DNA of 64,000 nucleotides from Desulfobulbaceae bacterium (lineage in GTDB: Bacteria; Bacteroidota; Ignavibacteria; Kapaibacteriales; UBA2268), in NCBI GenBank assembly GCA_018335795.1, contig JAGXRP010000034.1:62001-126000 (forward strand). The letters are read 5' to 3'. The notes below the pieces were generated by a model, which saw only the letters and a program-made list of their open reading frames with translations, did not search any database and was not told the DNA's origin. Position 1 is the first letter of the stretch. Each line of letters starts with the position of its first letter. The position numbers were made by a program, and so were the translations under genes. Of the stretch, positions 1 through 9,056 are shown one piece after another.

Positions 1-162
1 GCTACGCATCGAAAGTTTGAATGCTTCGTATGCACTTTCGTTAGCCAAATCTATCGAAACGACTACACCAACTCCCAGCGCCACACCGACTATTGACAAA
101 ATCAATTGCATAGGGTTTTTGAGATAGTAGCGTAAAGAAGATAAATTTACGGTGAACCCCAT
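1..162 (-). CDS. ABC transporter permease, FtsX/MacB type (N-terminus only)
   Basis: Only the first 54 residues are inside the window; the gene continues beyond position 1. They read as a short cytoplasmic lead (MGFTVNLSSLRYYLKNPMQ) followed by a hydrophobic segment rich in L, I, V and G and then a polar stretch. This is the usual start of MacB/FtsX-type permeases, with a first transmembrane helix followed by a periplasmic domain. The ATG at 162 overlaps the stop of the upstream ATPase gene by one base (TGATG), so the two are translationally coupled and probably form one transporter. The substrate cannot be read from this fragment. Lipoprotein release (Lol-like) or export of a small molecule or peptide (MacB-like) are both possible. 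Confidence 0.75.
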   Translation of the reverse strand, partial: MGFTVNLSSLRYYLKNPMQLILSIVGVALGVGVVVSIDLANESAYEAFKLSMRS

Positions 163-854
163 CAAATGTCCTCTTTGCTTATGCTTACGAGACCACCGCC
201 CTCGACTGATAAAATATTATCTGCCAAACCGATTAGTTCTTTGCTGTGTGTAGCCATTATCATTGTTTTATTTTTTTGCTTGACAAGTCTGTCCAACAGC
301 TCAATTATACTTGCACCGGTATGTTTATCCAAATTTCCTGTGGGTTCATCTGCCAAAATAATATCGGGATTGTGAATCAATGCTCTTGCAATTGCAACTC
401 GTTGTTGCTCGCCACCTGACAGCATATCGGGGTATTTGGCATCTTTGCCGCCCAATCCAACTTCGACGAGCATTTTCTTGGCGTTTTCGATATCATAACC
501 GGATAATTTGCCCTTTAATTCCATTAGCAAAAGGAGATTTTCGAGCAATGTTAATGTCGGGATAAGATTGAAAAACTGGAAAATGAAGCCAATATGATTT
601 CTGCGAAAAATTGTGCGTTTGTGCTCGTTCAGCTCGGAAATATTTTCATTGTCAATAATTATACTTCCGCTATCGGGAACATCAATACCACTGATTAGAT
701 TGAGCAAGGTTGATTTTCCGCTGCCGCTTCTTCCGAACATGACGGTAATTTCGCCAACTTTGAATTGGTGATTTAGTCCTGAGAAGACTTGATGCTTGCC
801 CGAACCTTCGTCGTAACTTTTACTTAAATTGACTAACTGAATTGACTTTTCCAT
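162..854 (-). CDS. ABC transporter ATP-binding protein, LolD/MacB family
   Basis: A 230-residue nucleotide-binding subunit that powers the adjacent FtsX-type permease at the inner membrane. Walker A is GRSGSGKS at residues 41-48, the Q-loop follows near residue 92, the signature is LSGGEQQR near 145-152, and Walker B is IILADEP near 165-171. The PTGNLD that follows Walker B is typical of the LolD/MacB/FtsE group. The reading frame is open further upstream (to 896), but the ATG at 854 (MEKSIQLVNL) aligns with where this family normally starts. The gene is divergent from the TPP riboswitch and TonB receptor. About 100 bp separate the two start regions and may hold both promoters. The family is certain; the substrate is unknown. 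Confidence 0.88.
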   Translation of the reverse strand: MEKSIQLVNLSKSYDEGSGKHQVFSGLNHQFKVGEITVMFGRSGSGKSTLLNLISGIDVPDSGSIIIDNENISELNEHKRTIFRRNHIGFIFQFFNLIPTLTLLENLLLLMELKGKLSGYDIENAKKMLVEVGLGGKDAKYPDMLSGGEQQRVAIARALIHNPDIILADEPTGNLDKHTGASIIELLDRLVKQKNKTMIMATHSKELIGLADNILSVEGGGLVSISKEDI

Positions 855-970
855 TTTAGCATTTTTATAAATTATTATAAACGTATAATGCACCATTTCC
901 GTAAAGAGGTTCAGAATTCGATATTAACAATAAATTCATTTTTGTATCGTTTGAGCAAAAGAATTAAAGA

Positions 971-1053
971 CCGTTGGAGGTGCTATACCAAAATAGGTAT
1001 GGCTGAGAGAGTCTCCTTGAACCTGATCCGGGTAATACCGGCGGAGGGAAACG
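971..1053 (+). promoter_or_regulatory. TPP riboswitch (THI element) aptamer
   Basis: The conserved TPP aptamer blocks are present in order: GGAGGTGC at 977-984, CTGAGAGAG at 1003-1011, CCTTGAACCTGATC at 1015-1028, and GGTAATACCGGCGGAGGGAA at 1031-1050. A short P1 closing helix can form between CGTT (972-975) and AACG (1050-1053). It lies about 80 bases upstream of the TonB-dependent receptor. This assigns that receptor to thiamin or a thiamin precursor and predicts repression when TPP is abundant. Confidence 0.95.
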
Positions 1054-1097
1054 CGTTGCCGCAAGGACAGCCCAATTATTCAAGTCTCTCATAATCT

Positions 1098-1132
1098 CAA
1101 CGGGGAACTCATTATTAACATTGGAGTTTTCC
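1098..1132 (+). promoter_or_regulatory. Probable riboswitch expression platform: hairpin masking the ribosome binding site
   Basis: GGGGAACTC (1102-1110) can pair over all nine positions, with two G-U pairs, with GAGTTTTCC (1124-1132). The second arm directly abuts the ATG at 1133 and covers most of the GGAG ribosome binding site (1123-1126). CAACGG (1098-1103), overlapping the left arm, is complementary to CCGTTG (971-976), which contains the 5' strand of aptamer P1. This suggests mutually exclusive folds and control of translation initiation. No T-run typical of an intrinsic terminator is present here. Confidence 0.55.
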
Positions 1133-3514
1133 ATGAGAAATATTTTCTTAATCGCATTTGCACTGATTTTTATTGGTGCTTTCACCGTTCATTCCGAAGA
1201 GTTGAACGCAGATTCCACTCGTGTATATAAGATACCGAGTCTAACCGTTACCACTTCTCGTGCCCAAGAGCGAGAATCACCCGTACCCTTTTCCGAAATC
1301 ACAGTTTCGGAAATTGCCCAGCGCCACACAGTAAACGATTTGCCGAAAATCCTGAGCGAGACGCCGTCAATTCTGGCATACTCTGAAAACGGTAATTTTA
1401 TCGGCTATACCAATCTTACGCTTCGCGGATTCGACCAGCGACGAATTTCTATTGTCATCAATGGCATTCCGCAGAATGACCCGGAAGACCATAATTTTTA
1501 TTGGATTAACATGACTGATTTGGCATCTGGGCTCGAAAGCATTCAAGTACAACGCGGAGCGGGAATTGGCAGTTATGGTGCAGCTGCGATTGGTGGCTCG
1601 ATTATCATGACGACCAAAAATTTCGCACGCGAAAGGTCAATCGAATTCAGCACAGGGATTGGCTTTCAGGAAAGCGGCTCATCGCTGTATGATGCCGGGC
1701 AATATGGCTCAAAATTCGGGCTATCGGCTTCAAGCGGATTAATTGATGATAAATATGCTTTTTATACTCGTGTAAATCGCATTAATTCATTCGGTTACCG
1801 CGACCAATCTTGGGCATCATTGAACAGCTATCAATTCGGCTTTGCACGATTCGATGAAAATCTCACAACGCAAATTAATTTTATTGCAGGTTCGCAATAT
1901 GACGGCTTGGCTTATACGGGTTTGCCAAAAGCATATGTAAAAGATGCCGACAAAAGAAGAGCCAATTACAATTATTGGTCATACGACCGCGAAAACGGGG
2001 CTGAAGTAGATTGGGTAACAGTTCGACGCAATCAAGAAGTAGAGCAATTCTCGCAACCACAAATTGAACTATTGAATGATTGGCACATTTCCGAGAATCT
2101 TGAACTGAAATCAGCACTTTTTTTCAAAACCGGACAAGGCTATTTTGATTATGACGGCACAGGATGGACAGATGCCTCATCATTCCGTCTGAATGAGCAA
2201 AATGGCTATCCCAATGCCAATGACCCTACTAATCCGATAATACGTGCCTTCGTGGGTAATAAATATGGTGGATGGATTCCGCGTCTCGTTTTCAATCACG
2301 GAAACGGCATTTTCACAAGCGGAATGGAAATCAGAATGCACCGTTCAGGGCATTGGGGCAAAATCAATTATGCCGAAAATTTGCCTGTTAATTTCGACCC
2401 GGACTTTAAATTTTACAGCTATAATGGTATTCGCAATATTTTTTCTGTATTTTTCAATGAAAAATATTTCCTGAATGAAAGAATAGCACTGAATTTGGAT
2501 GCACAAATAGTTTATCAATCATATGGAATCGAAAACGAGCGAGCCGGAAATGTTTACACGGAGTACTCAACCGTAGATGGAACTACAGTTGGCAATGGCG
2601 AAAGACTTTTTGATGTGAATTACATTTTCTTTAATCCACGAATCGGCGTTAACATCAACCTCACAGATGAAATGAACACATACATTTCGCTTGCACACAC
2701 TTCTCGCGAGCCTCGGATGAAGAACCTCTATGCTGCAAGTGATGCCTTTTGGGGTGCGACTCCATTATTTGCAGTCGATACCGCAGATGGCACTCGGTAC
2801 TATGACTTCAGCAAAGCACTCGTTAAACCCGAAAAGATGCTCAATCTCGAACTTGGTTGGGGATACTTGACTACAGATTTCAGCGTAAATGCGGTCTTTT
2901 ATTGGATGGAATATACTGATGAGCTTGTCAAGAGCGGTCAAACCGATTTATTCGGCTCGCCGATTGACGGCAATGCACCAAATACCCGCCATTACGGGAT
3001 TGAGCTTCAGGCTACGAAAATATTTAATCTCTCAAATTCATTCGATTTGACAATCAGTGGCAACGCAACTTATAGCCAAAATAAAATTATCGAATACAAT
3101 TTCCAAACCGATGAAGGTCAAATCTCTCTTGCGGATAATAATATTGCCGGATTCCCCGATTTTATGGCAAATTTACGAGTCGGCTTAAGCACCAAAGATT
3201 TGTACTTTGGAGTAGCATTAAAGCATGTCGGCACCTACAAAACGGACAATTTCGGTGATATGCTGACAAGTGATGAGCGAATCAGAAGTCATCTCGGAGG
3301 TGGATATTACGCCGATAACAACTTTGACGCATATACAGTGCTGGATGCAAGCCTGATTTACACATTCAAGCAATTACCGTTTTTCGAAGAAATGAAAATT
3401 CATGCCGTAGTGAACAATCTGACGAATTTGTACTATGCTTCGGGCGCCATCGGACCGGAATTTTTCCCTGCCGCCGAACGAAATTATTGGGTGAACTTCG
3501 TATTTGGGATGTAA
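1133..3514 (+). CDS. TonB-dependent outer membrane receptor, probably for thiamin or a precursor
   Basis: A 793-residue outer membrane transporter. A signal peptide (about residues 1-21) is followed by a TonB-box-like stretch (IPSLTVTTSR), a plug domain with conserved blocks such as LTLRGFDQRRISIVINGIPQ and VQRGAGIGSYGAAAIGGSI, and a long beta-barrel ending in an aromatic-rich strand with terminal methionine after FVFG. The ATG at 1133 is preferred over an in-frame TTG at 1121 because GGAG sits six bases upstream and a good signal peptide follows. The TPP riboswitch in its leader indicates uptake of thiamin or a related pyrimidine/thiazole. Thiamin-riboswitch-controlled TonB receptors are known in Bacteroidota. 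No other thiamin gene is in the window. The next genes are a restriction-modification pair and are probably not co-regulated. Confidence 0.92.
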   Translation: MRNIFLIAFALIFIGAFTVHSEELNADSTRVYKIPSLTVTTSRAQERESPVPFSEITVSEIAQRHTVNDLPKILSETPSILAYSENGNFIGYTNLTLRGFDQRRISIVINGIPQNDPEDHNFYWINMTDLASGLESIQVQRGAGIGSYGAAAIGGSIIMTTKNFARERSIEFSTGIGFQESGSSLYDAGQYGSKFGLSASSGLIDDKYAFYTRVNRINSFGYRDQSWASLNSYQFGFARFDENLTTQINFIAGSQYDGLAYTGLPKAYVKDADKRRANYNYWSYDRENGAEVDWVTVRRNQEVEQFSQPQIELLNDWHISENLELKSALFFKTGQGYFDYDGTGWTDASSFRLNEQNGYPNANDPTNPIIRAFVGNKYGGWIPRLVFNHGNGIFTSGMEIRMHRSGHWGKINYAENLPVNFDPDFKFYSYNGIRNIFSVFFNEKYFLNERIALNLDAQIVYQSYGIENERAGNVYTEYSTVDGTTVGNGERLFDVNYIFFNPRIGVNINLTDEMNTYISLAHTSREPRMKNLYAASDAFWGATPLFAVDTADGTRYYDFSKALVKPEKMLNLELGWGYLTTDFSVNAVFYWMEYTDELVKSGQTDLFGSPIDGNAPNTRHYGIELQATKIFNLSNSFDLTISGNATYSQNKIIEYNFQTDEGQISLADNNIAGFPDFMANLRVGLSTKDLYFGVALKHVGTYKTDNFGDMLTSDERIRSHLGGGYYADNNFDAYTVLDASLIYTFKQLPFFEEMKIHAVVNNLTNLYYASGAIGPEFFPAAERNYWVNFVFGM

Positions 3515-3550
3515 AGGGAAATGCACTGAATTGGTGAATTTTACGTTTAA

Positions 3551-3587
3551 ATTAAAGCTATCAAACTTTAAACTTGATAGCTTTAAT
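3551..3587. repeat. Perfect 14-bp inverted repeat upstream of the methyltransferase
   Basis: ATTAAAGCTATCAA (3551-3564) and TTGATAGCTTTAAT (3574-3587) are exact reverse complements around the nine-base loop ACTTTAAAC. It lies 36 bp after the TonB receptor stop and 48 bp before the methyltransferase ATG. The stem is A+T-rich and no clear T-run follows, so it makes a poor intrinsic terminator. It could equally be an operator for autoregulation of the restriction-modification genes. Confidence 0.7.
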
Positions 3588-3635
3588 TGTATTAATTGTG
3601 TTAAATTTGTATCAACTTTTTTGAGAGAATATGAA

Positions 3636-4484
3636 ATGCATGTAAAAACAGATATTAGATTAGGCGATTGTACTGATATTTTGAAACAATTACCGGATAA
3701 TTCTGTTGATTTGGTCTTCACATCACCTCCATATGCTGACCAAAGGATAAACACTTATGGCGGTATCCCTGTGGAACAATATGTAGATTGGTTTTTACCG
3801 ATAGCATTTGAGCTATTCAGAGTTTTAAAACCAACAGGCACATTCGTTTTAAATATTAAGGAAAAAGTATCTAATGGCGAAAGAAGCACCTATGTGTTAG
3901 AGTTAATTTTGGAAATGCGTAAGCAAGGTTGGCTTTGGACTGAGGAATTTATTTGGCATAAAAAGAATAGTTATCCCGGTAAATGGCCCAATCGTTTTCG
4001 CGATTCTTGGGAAAGACTTATTCAATTTAACAAAGATAAAAAATTCAATATGTACCAAGAAGCTGTGATGGTACCAATGGGAGATTGGAAAAAGTCAAGG
4101 ATGAAAAATCTTAGCGAAAGAGATAAAGTTAGAGATGAATCAAAAGTTGGGAGCGGATTTGGTAAAAACATATCGAATTGGATAGATAGAGATTTAGCAT
4201 ATCCGACAAATGTTATTCACTTAGCAACAGAATGTAATAATAAGAATCACAGTGCAGCATTTCCCGAGGGTTTGCCTGAATGGTTCATAAAACTATTCAC
4301 AAAGCCCGGTGATACAGTACTTGACCCGTTTATGGGTTCAGGTACAACTAACTTTGTTGCTAAAAGAATGAATCGTAATTCAATAGGCATTGAACTGCTA
4401 CCGGAATATTTTGACTTAGTAGCCACGGAGATCTACAAAGAAGAATTTGTATTATTTGAAAAAGAGGAAAAATATGCAAAGTAG
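3636..4484 (+). CDS. Type II DNA methyltransferase, beta class (likely N4-cytosine or N6-adenine)
   Basis: A 282-residue DNA methyltransferase. The catalytic motif IV, TSPPY, is at residues 29-33, and the S-adenosylmethionine-binding motif I, DPFMGSGTT, is near the C-terminus. That order defines the beta class; the segment between them would carry the target recognition domain. The serine in TSPPY favours N4-cytosine methylation, although some adenine enzymes also have it. The frame is open from 3504, but the ATG at 3636 has GAGAG eight bases upstream and gives a normal N-terminus (MHVKTDIRLGDCTDIL). It overlaps the nuclease gene by 11 bp. The pair is A+T-rich compared with the flanking receptor and sdh genes, which fits horizontal acquisition. 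Confidence 0.9.
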   Translation: MHVKTDIRLGDCTDILKQLPDNSVDLVFTSPPYADQRINTYGGIPVEQYVDWFLPIAFELFRVLKPTGTFVLNIKEKVSNGERSTYVLELILEMRKQGWLWTEEFIWHKKNSYPGKWPNRFRDSWERLIQFNKDKKFNMYQEAVMVPMGDWKKSRMKNLSERDKVRDESKVGSGFGKNISNWIDRDLAYPTNVIHLATECNNKNHSAAFPEGLPEWFIKLFTKPGDTVLDPFMGSGTTNFVAKRMNRNSIGIELLPEYFDLVATEIYKEEFVLFEKEEKYAK

Positions 4485-5229
4485 CCTAATTGATGACGTC
4501 CATCAATATGTGATAGAAAATATCGGTACGTTTCATAAAAAAAGAATTGAAAGACTCAATAAGCTGAAATTAAAGACAGTATTATTAAAGAAAAATCCTT
4601 ATCTATTCAAAGCTAAATATTTACTTACTTCAGAGCAAATCATAAAAAGTTTAACAGATGCTTTCATCTCTTCAAACGAAGAAACTATATTTGGCGAATG
4701 GCTTGAAGGATTAGCGATACATATTAATAATGCAGTATATGGTGGTCGAAAATCAGGAATTCCAGGCATTGACTTAGAGTTTGACCGTGAAAATGTTAGA
4801 TATATAGTAGCTATAAAGTCAGGGCCCAATTGGGGAAACAGTAGCCAAGTATCTAAATTGATAAGTGATTTCAAAACAGCAAGTATAACTTTGAGAACTA
4901 GTAATTCTAAATTAATTATCACGGCTGTCAATGGTTGTTGTTATGGAAAAGAGAACACACCTGACAAGGGTACATATTTCAAGTATTGTGGTCAAGAGTT
5001 CTGGTCATTCATTTCGGGAGTAGATTCACTATATACAGATTTGATTGAACCAATTGGTTTTAATGCTAAGGAAAAGAATGATGAATTTATGGAAGCGTAT
5101 GCAATGATGATAAATAAATTCACAAAAGAATTTGCAAATGAGTTTTGTGATAATAAGGGTAATATTGACTGGGCAAAACTTGTTATTTTCAACTCGAGCT
5201 TTAAAAACAAAAATCAGATTGAAAAGTAG
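4474..5229 (+). CDS. PmeII-like type II restriction endonuclease
   Basis: A 251-residue protein translated from an ATG inside the methyltransferase 3' end, with GAGG just upstream at 4464-4467. The central block GIPGIDLEFDR...YIVAIKSGPNWGN (residues 95-121) and the later VNGCCYGKE resemble the PmeII family of restriction endonucleases as I recall it. Asp100 and Lys115 fit a PD-(D/E)XK core, but the acidic residue normally two before the lysine is Ala113. The acidic ligand may instead come from Glu102, Asp104 or the helix around Glu75. Its partner is the overlapping methyltransferase; together they would cleave unmethylated incoming DNA. The recognition sequence cannot be read from the gene. 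The family assignment is from memory of the motif pattern. Confidence 0.75.
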   Translation: MQSSLIDDVHQYVIENIGTFHKKRIERLNKLKLKTVLLKKNPYLFKAKYLLTSEQIIKSLTDAFISSNEETIFGEWLEGLAIHINNAVYGGRKSGIPGIDLEFDRENVRYIVAIKSGPNWGNSSQVSKLISDFKTASITLRTSNSKLIITAVNGCCYGKENTPDKGTYFKYCGQEFWSFISGVDSLYTDLIEPIGFNAKEKNDEFMEAYAMMINKFTKEFANEFCDNKGNIDWAKLVIFNSSFKNKNQIEK

Positions 5230-5501
5230 AATACAGAATCTTCACCTTCCCCAAAAAATTTATTATCAATAAATTCACTTAAAACATTGATTTTATGTTT
5301 CGGAGAATGACATTATATCATTTTCTTTCTCAATACCTACGCAAATAAAAATTTCATTCAAAAAAATACTACATAAACTTTGAAAATACGCTCACATTTT
5401 GTATTTTGAACTTTATATTTGACGAATTTTTGGAAATCATGAAATAAATATGTTAAAATTGACAACTAACAATTTTTTATTAATTAATACATAAAGATGC
5501 C
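5230..5501 (+). other. A+T-rich intergenic region with the presumed sdh promoter
   Basis: About 270 bp without a credible gene. TATATTTG (5414-5421) matches the Bacteroidota -7 consensus TAnnTTTG, but no TTG lies at the usual distance upstream. TTTG (5379-5382) followed after 19 bases by TATTTTG is a near match with a one-base-short -7 box. Neither is strong enough to call. No terminator hairpin was seen after the nuclease gene. Confidence 0.35.
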
Positions 5502-6269
5502 ATGAGCAGTTACAACCCGTTCAACTCTACCATTTTTAATAAGGTCATTATGGCTGGGACAGGTGTGATACTTGTTCTTTTCGTAATTGGTCATATGGTC
5601 GGAAATTTGCAGGTTTTCTTGGGCGCAGATGTATTCAATACTTACGCACATTTTCTGAAAAGCACGGGCGAATTGCTTTGGATTATGCGTTTAGTGTTGC
5701 TTCTTTGCGTAGTGCTTCATGTTTATACTTCTCTCAAATTGAAGTTTCTGAACATGAAAGCCCGACCGGAAGGATATAGTGTCACAAGCTATGTCAAATC
5801 CACTCTTTATTCCCGTACTATGATTTATTCGGGAATAGTGATTTTTCTATTCGTTGTATATCACTTATTGCATTTCACCGCTTTCGTAACCAACCCCGAA
5901 TATGCTGACTATAGCGAAAACTATGGTCCGGTGTTGCAATCATCCGGAATGATTGACCACAGTGGCAACATTATTCAGGTTACCGAAGGTGAAGGAATTT
6001 TTGACAGACATGATGCTTACAAGATGGTGATTACAGGATTCAACAAGCCAATTGTAGCTATTGTCTATATTTTAGCAGTGCTGTTTTTGGCATTGCATTT
6101 ATCTCATGCTATTCAATCAATGTTCCAAACATTGGGATGGAGCGGTCCGAAAACGACTCCCCGATTGATGCTCGTTAGCAAGCTTATCGGGTGGGGATTA
6201 TTCGTAGGGTTTGCTTCAATTCCCGTTTCGGTGTTAATTTTCGGATTAGGTAAAGGAGTAATAGGATAA
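5502..6269 (+). CDS. sdhC: Succinate dehydrogenase cytochrome b subunit
   Basis: A 255-residue integral membrane anchor of respiratory complex II. Five hydrophobic segments are visible, starting with [25 protein letters not shown]. Histidines in or near them (GHMVGN, VVLHVY, VYHLLHF, LHLSHAI) are candidates for ligating two b hemes, and one large subunit with this pattern fits the single-subunit di-heme anchor of Bacteroidota, Chlorobi and Campylobacterota enzymes. It transfers electrons between the iron-sulfur subunit and quinone. It is the first gene of an sdhC-sdhA-sdhB operon and its stop overlaps the sdhA start (TAATG). Direction (succinate oxidation or fumarate reduction) cannot be decided from sequence. 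Confidence 0.93.
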   Translation: MSSYNPFNSTIFNKVIMAGTGVILVLFVIGHMVGNLQVFLGADVFNTYAHFLKSTGELLWIMRLVLLLCVVLHVYTSLKLKFLNMKARPEGYSVTSYVKSTLYSRTMIYSGIVIFLFVVYHLLHFTAFVTNPEYADYSENYGPVLQSSGMIDHSGNIIQVTEGEGIFDRHDAYKMVITGFNKPIVAIVYILAVLFLALHLSHAIQSMFQTLGWSGPKTTPRLMLVSKLIGWGLFVGFASIPVSVLIFGLGKGVIG

Positions 6270-8185
6270 TGAAATTAGATTCAAAAATACCATCCGGACC
6301 AATTGCACAATCATGGGACAAATATCGCTTTGATATGAAGCTGATTAATCCCGCTAACAAGCGCAAATTCAAGATTTTAGTCGTCGGTACCGGACTTGCA
6401 GGTGGCGCTGCTGCTGCCACTTTTGGCGAACTTGGCTACAATGTTGAAACATTTACCTATAACGATAGCCCGAGACGCGCTCATAGCATCGCTGCACAAG
6501 GCGGAATTAATGCTGCGAAAAATTACCAAAATGACGGTGATTCCATTTGGAGACTATTTTACGATACAGTCAAAGGTGGCGATTACCGTGCTCGCGAAGC
6601 TAATGTTTATCGCTTAGCACAAGTTAGCGCCAATATTATTGACCAATGCGTAGCTCAGGGCGTCCCTTTTGCACGAGAATACGGCGGAACCTTGGCTAAC
6701 CGTTCATTCGGTGGGGCGCAGGTCTCGCGAACATTTTATGCTCGGGGACAAACGGGGCAACAACTTCTACTTGGGGCATATTCGGCACTTAATCGCCAAA
6801 TTGCTGCAGGAAAAGTAAAATCGCACACTCGCAAAGAGATGTTGGATGTAGTCTTAGTTGATGGCTATGCCAGAGGAATTGTCACTCGCGACCTCGTTAC
6901 GGGCAAAATCGAATCCCACGTTGGCGATGCAGTCGTGCTTGCTACAGGCGGTTACGGCAATGTATTTTTCCTCTCGACAAATGCTCAGGCTTGCAACGTT
7001 ACTGCAACTTATCGTGCTTACAAAAAGGGGGCATTATTTGCAAATCCATGCTTTACACAAATTCACCCGACTTGCATTCCTGTTAGTGGCGACCACCAAT
7101 CCAAGCTAACGTTAATGTCGGAATCGCTCAGAAATGATGGCAGAATTTGGGTTCCAAAGAACAAAGGCGATAATCGTGCACCTCAGGATATTCCCGAACA
7201 AGACCGCGATTACTACTTAGAACGCAAATACCCGAGTTTTGGCAATCTTTCACCTCGCGATATTTCATCACGTGCAGCTAAACAAGTTTGCGACGAAGGT
7301 CGTGGCGTTGGCAGCACAGGTTATGGTGTTTATCTTGATTTCGCAGATGCAATCGGACGCTTAGGCAAACATGCCATCGAAGAACGCTACGGAAATCTTT
7401 TCGAAATGTACGAACGCATTACGGGCGAAGACCCATATACAACGCCGATGCGCATTTATCCTGCATCGCATTATACAATGGGTGGCTTATGGGTTGATTA
7501 TAATTTGATGAGCAATGTTCCCGGATTGCACGTTATCGGCGAAGCTAATTTCTCCGACCATGGAGCAAATCGTCTCGGCGCAAGTGCATTGATGCAAGGT
7601 TTGGCAGACGGCTATTTTGTAATTCCATACACAATCGGTCATTTCTTTGCCAACAATCCGGTTGATAAAAGTGTCACAACTTCGCATCCCGAATTCCAAA
7701 AAGCAGAGCAAGAAGCTAAAGAAAAAATCAACTTATTGCTTTCGATTAACGGTAAACGAACTCCTACATCATTTCACAAAGAATTGGGTACCTTAATTTG
7801 GGATAAAGTTGGAATGGCGAGAAATGAAGCCGGTTTGAAAGAAGCAATCGCAAGAATTCCTCAAATTAGAGAAGAATTTTGGGCGAATTTGAACGTCACA
7901 GGCGAACCCGACTCGCTCAATATGGCACTCGAAAAAGCTTTGCGAGTAGCCGATTTCCTCGAATTTGCCGAAGTCATGGCATGGGACGCACTCGAACGAG
8001 ATGAATCCTGTGGTGGTCATTTCCGCGAAGAACACCAAACTCCCGATGGCGAAGCAGTTCGTAATGACGAAAAATTTGCACACGTCGCAGCTTGGGAATA
8101 CACCGGAGTGGGCACTAAGCCAAACAGACACAAAGAAGAATTAACTTTCGAAAATGTACCCTTATCTGTCAGGAGTTATAAATAA
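6269..8185 (+). CDS. sdhA: Succinate dehydrogenase/fumarate reductase flavoprotein subunit
   Basis: A 638-residue catalytic subunit that interconverts succinate and fumarate with covalently bound FAD. The Rossmann motif [13 protein letters not shown] is near residues 38-50. The FAD-attachment region reads [13 protein letters not shown], with its histidine as the likely covalent site. Substrate-site blocks [12 protein letters not shown] and [16 protein letters not shown] follow, and then [39 protein letters not shown]-like FAD-binding sequence (this run is given in short blocks in the gene: [23 protein letters not shown]). Length fits the Bacteroidota/Chlorobi type. Both flanking gene junctions overlap by one base, which suggests coupled translation with sdhC and sdhB. 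Confidence 0.96.
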   Translation: MKLDSKIPSGPIAQSWDKYRFDMKLINPANKRKFKILVVGTGLAGGAAAATFGELGYNVETFTYNDSPRRAHSIAAQGGINAAKNYQNDGDSIWRLFYDTVKGGDYRAREANVYRLAQVSANIIDQCVAQGVPFAREYGGTLANRSFGGAQVSRTFYARGQTGQQLLLGAYSALNRQIAAGKVKSHTRKEMLDVVLVDGYARGIVTRDLVTGKIESHVGDAVVLATGGYGNVFFLSTNAQACNVTATYRAYKKGALFANPCFTQIHPTCIPVSGDHQSKLTLMSESLRNDGRIWVPKNKGDNRAPQDIPEQDRDYYLERKYPSFGNLSPRDISSRAAKQVCDEGRGVGSTGYGVYLDFADAIGRLGKHAIEERYGNLFEMYERITGEDPYTTPMRIYPASHYTMGGLWVDYNLMSNVPGLHVIGEANFSDHGANRLGASALMQGLADGYFVIPYTIGHFFANNPVDKSVTTSHPEFQKAEQEAKEKINLLLSINGKRTPTSFHKELGTLIWDKVGMARNEAGLKEAIARIPQIREEFWANLNVTGEPDSLNMALEKALRVADFLEFAEVMAWDALERDESCGGHFREEHQTPDGEAVRNDEKFAHVAAWEYTGVGTKPNRHKEELTFENVPLSVRSYK

Positions 8186-8928
8186 TGAAACTAACACTTA
8201 ATATATGGAGACAAAAGGACAAGAACTCCAAAGGGCAGTTTGAAAACTATAATTTGAACGAAGTATCGCCCGATATGTCATTTTTGGAAATGCTCGACGT
8301 GCTGAACGAAGATTTGCTCCACAAGGGCGATGAACCCGTTGCATTCGACCACGATTGCCGCGAAGGTATTTGCGGAGCCTGCTCGATGACAATTAACGGT
8401 CGCCCGCACGGTCCCGAGAAGCAAACTACCACGTGCCAGCTTCATATGCGCAAATTCAACGACGGCGAAACAATCACGATAGAGCCTTTCAGAGCGAAAC
8501 CTTTCCCGGTAATCCGAGATTTAATAGTTGACCGCACATCGTTTGACCGAATTCAACAAGCGGGAGGCTTCGTATCGGTCAACACCGGCAGTTCGCCCGA
8601 TTCCAACGCAGTGCCTATCGCAAAAGTTGCAGCCGACAAAGCATTCGATGCTGCAGCATGTATTGGTTGCGGTGCATGTGTAGCGGCTTGCCCCAACGGT
8701 GCAGCGATGCTCTTCACATCCGCTAAAATTGGGCAATTTGCTTTACTTCCGCAAGGACAGCCCGAACGCAAAGAACGCGTTATAGCAATGGTGAAGCAAA
8801 TGGATTCCGAAGGATTTGGCGCTTGCACAAACCACTACGAATGTGAAGCAGCTTGCCCCAAAGGCATTTCCGTCGAATTCATAGCAATGATGAACCGCGA
8901 CTTTATGAAAGCATCTTTTTCCAGATAA
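8185..8928 (+). CDS. sdhB: Succinate dehydrogenase/fumarate reductase iron-sulfur subunit
   Basis: A 247-residue electron-transfer subunit linking the flavoprotein to the cytochrome b anchor. The N-terminal ferredoxin-like domain has the [2Fe-2S] ligands in CREGICGAC (Cys58, Cys63, Cys66) and Cys84. The C-terminal domain carries [14 protein letters not shown] and [14 protein letters not shown] for the [4Fe-4S] and [3Fe-4S] clusters. All expected cysteines are present. It is the last gene of sdhCAB, starts on the last base of the sdhA stop, and is followed 22 bp later by a strong intrinsic terminator. Confidence 0.96.
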   Translation: MKLTLNIWRQKDKNSKGQFENYNLNEVSPDMSFLEMLDVLNEDLLHKGDEPVAFDHDCREGICGACSMTINGRPHGPEKQTTTCQLHMRKFNDGETITIEPFRAKPFPVIRDLIVDRTSFDRIQQAGGFVSVNTGSSPDSNAVPIAKVAADKAFDAAACIGCGACVAACPNGAAMLFTSAKIGQFALLPQGQPERKERVIAMVKQMDSEGFGACTNHYECEAACPKGISVEFIAMMNRDFMKASFSR

Positions 8929-8949
8929 ATCACAGAATTAAATAATTAA

Positions 8950-8984
8950 ATCCCTGCTCCTTCGGAAGCGGGGATTTTTTTTTT
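8950..8984 (+). terminator. Intrinsic terminator of sdhCAB
   Basis: A G+C-rich stem closed by a TTCG tetraloop (arms around 8950-8960 and 8965-8975, containing TCCCTGCTCC and GAAGCGGGGA) is followed directly by a run of ten T residues. This is a textbook rho-independent terminator. Confidence 0.9.
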
Positions 8985-8989
8985 GTTTG

Positions 8990-9025
8990 GAACAGGATTA
9001 TCACGAAATCTTGATAATCCTGTTC
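8990..9025. repeat. Perfect 13-bp inverted repeat
   Basis: GAACAGGATTATC (8990-9002) and GATAATCCTGTTC (9013-9025) are exact reverse complements around a ten-base loop. It has no downstream T-run on either strand and sits next to a dispersed repeat copy (9057-9108), so it looks like part of an intergenic repeat element and not a second terminator. Confidence 0.75.
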
Positions 9026-9056
9026 AAGAATGACATGTCTTTGAATTGTTTTAGTT

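Noticed and set aside
888-1094. Open frame over the TPP riboswitch on the plus strand
   Set aside because: It is wholly explained by the conserved aptamer sequence and has no ribosome binding site or protein-like composition.
3374-3754. Minus-strand open frame across the receptor/methyltransferase junction
   Set aside because: It overlaps two well-supported genes and the hairpin, and its translation shows no domain or signal peptide.
5379-5421. Bacteroidota-type -33/-7 promoter upstream of sdhC
   Set aside because: TATATTTG fits the -7 box but has no correctly spaced -33 partner, and the alternative has a -7 box one base short. In such A+T-rich DNA this is not beyond chance.
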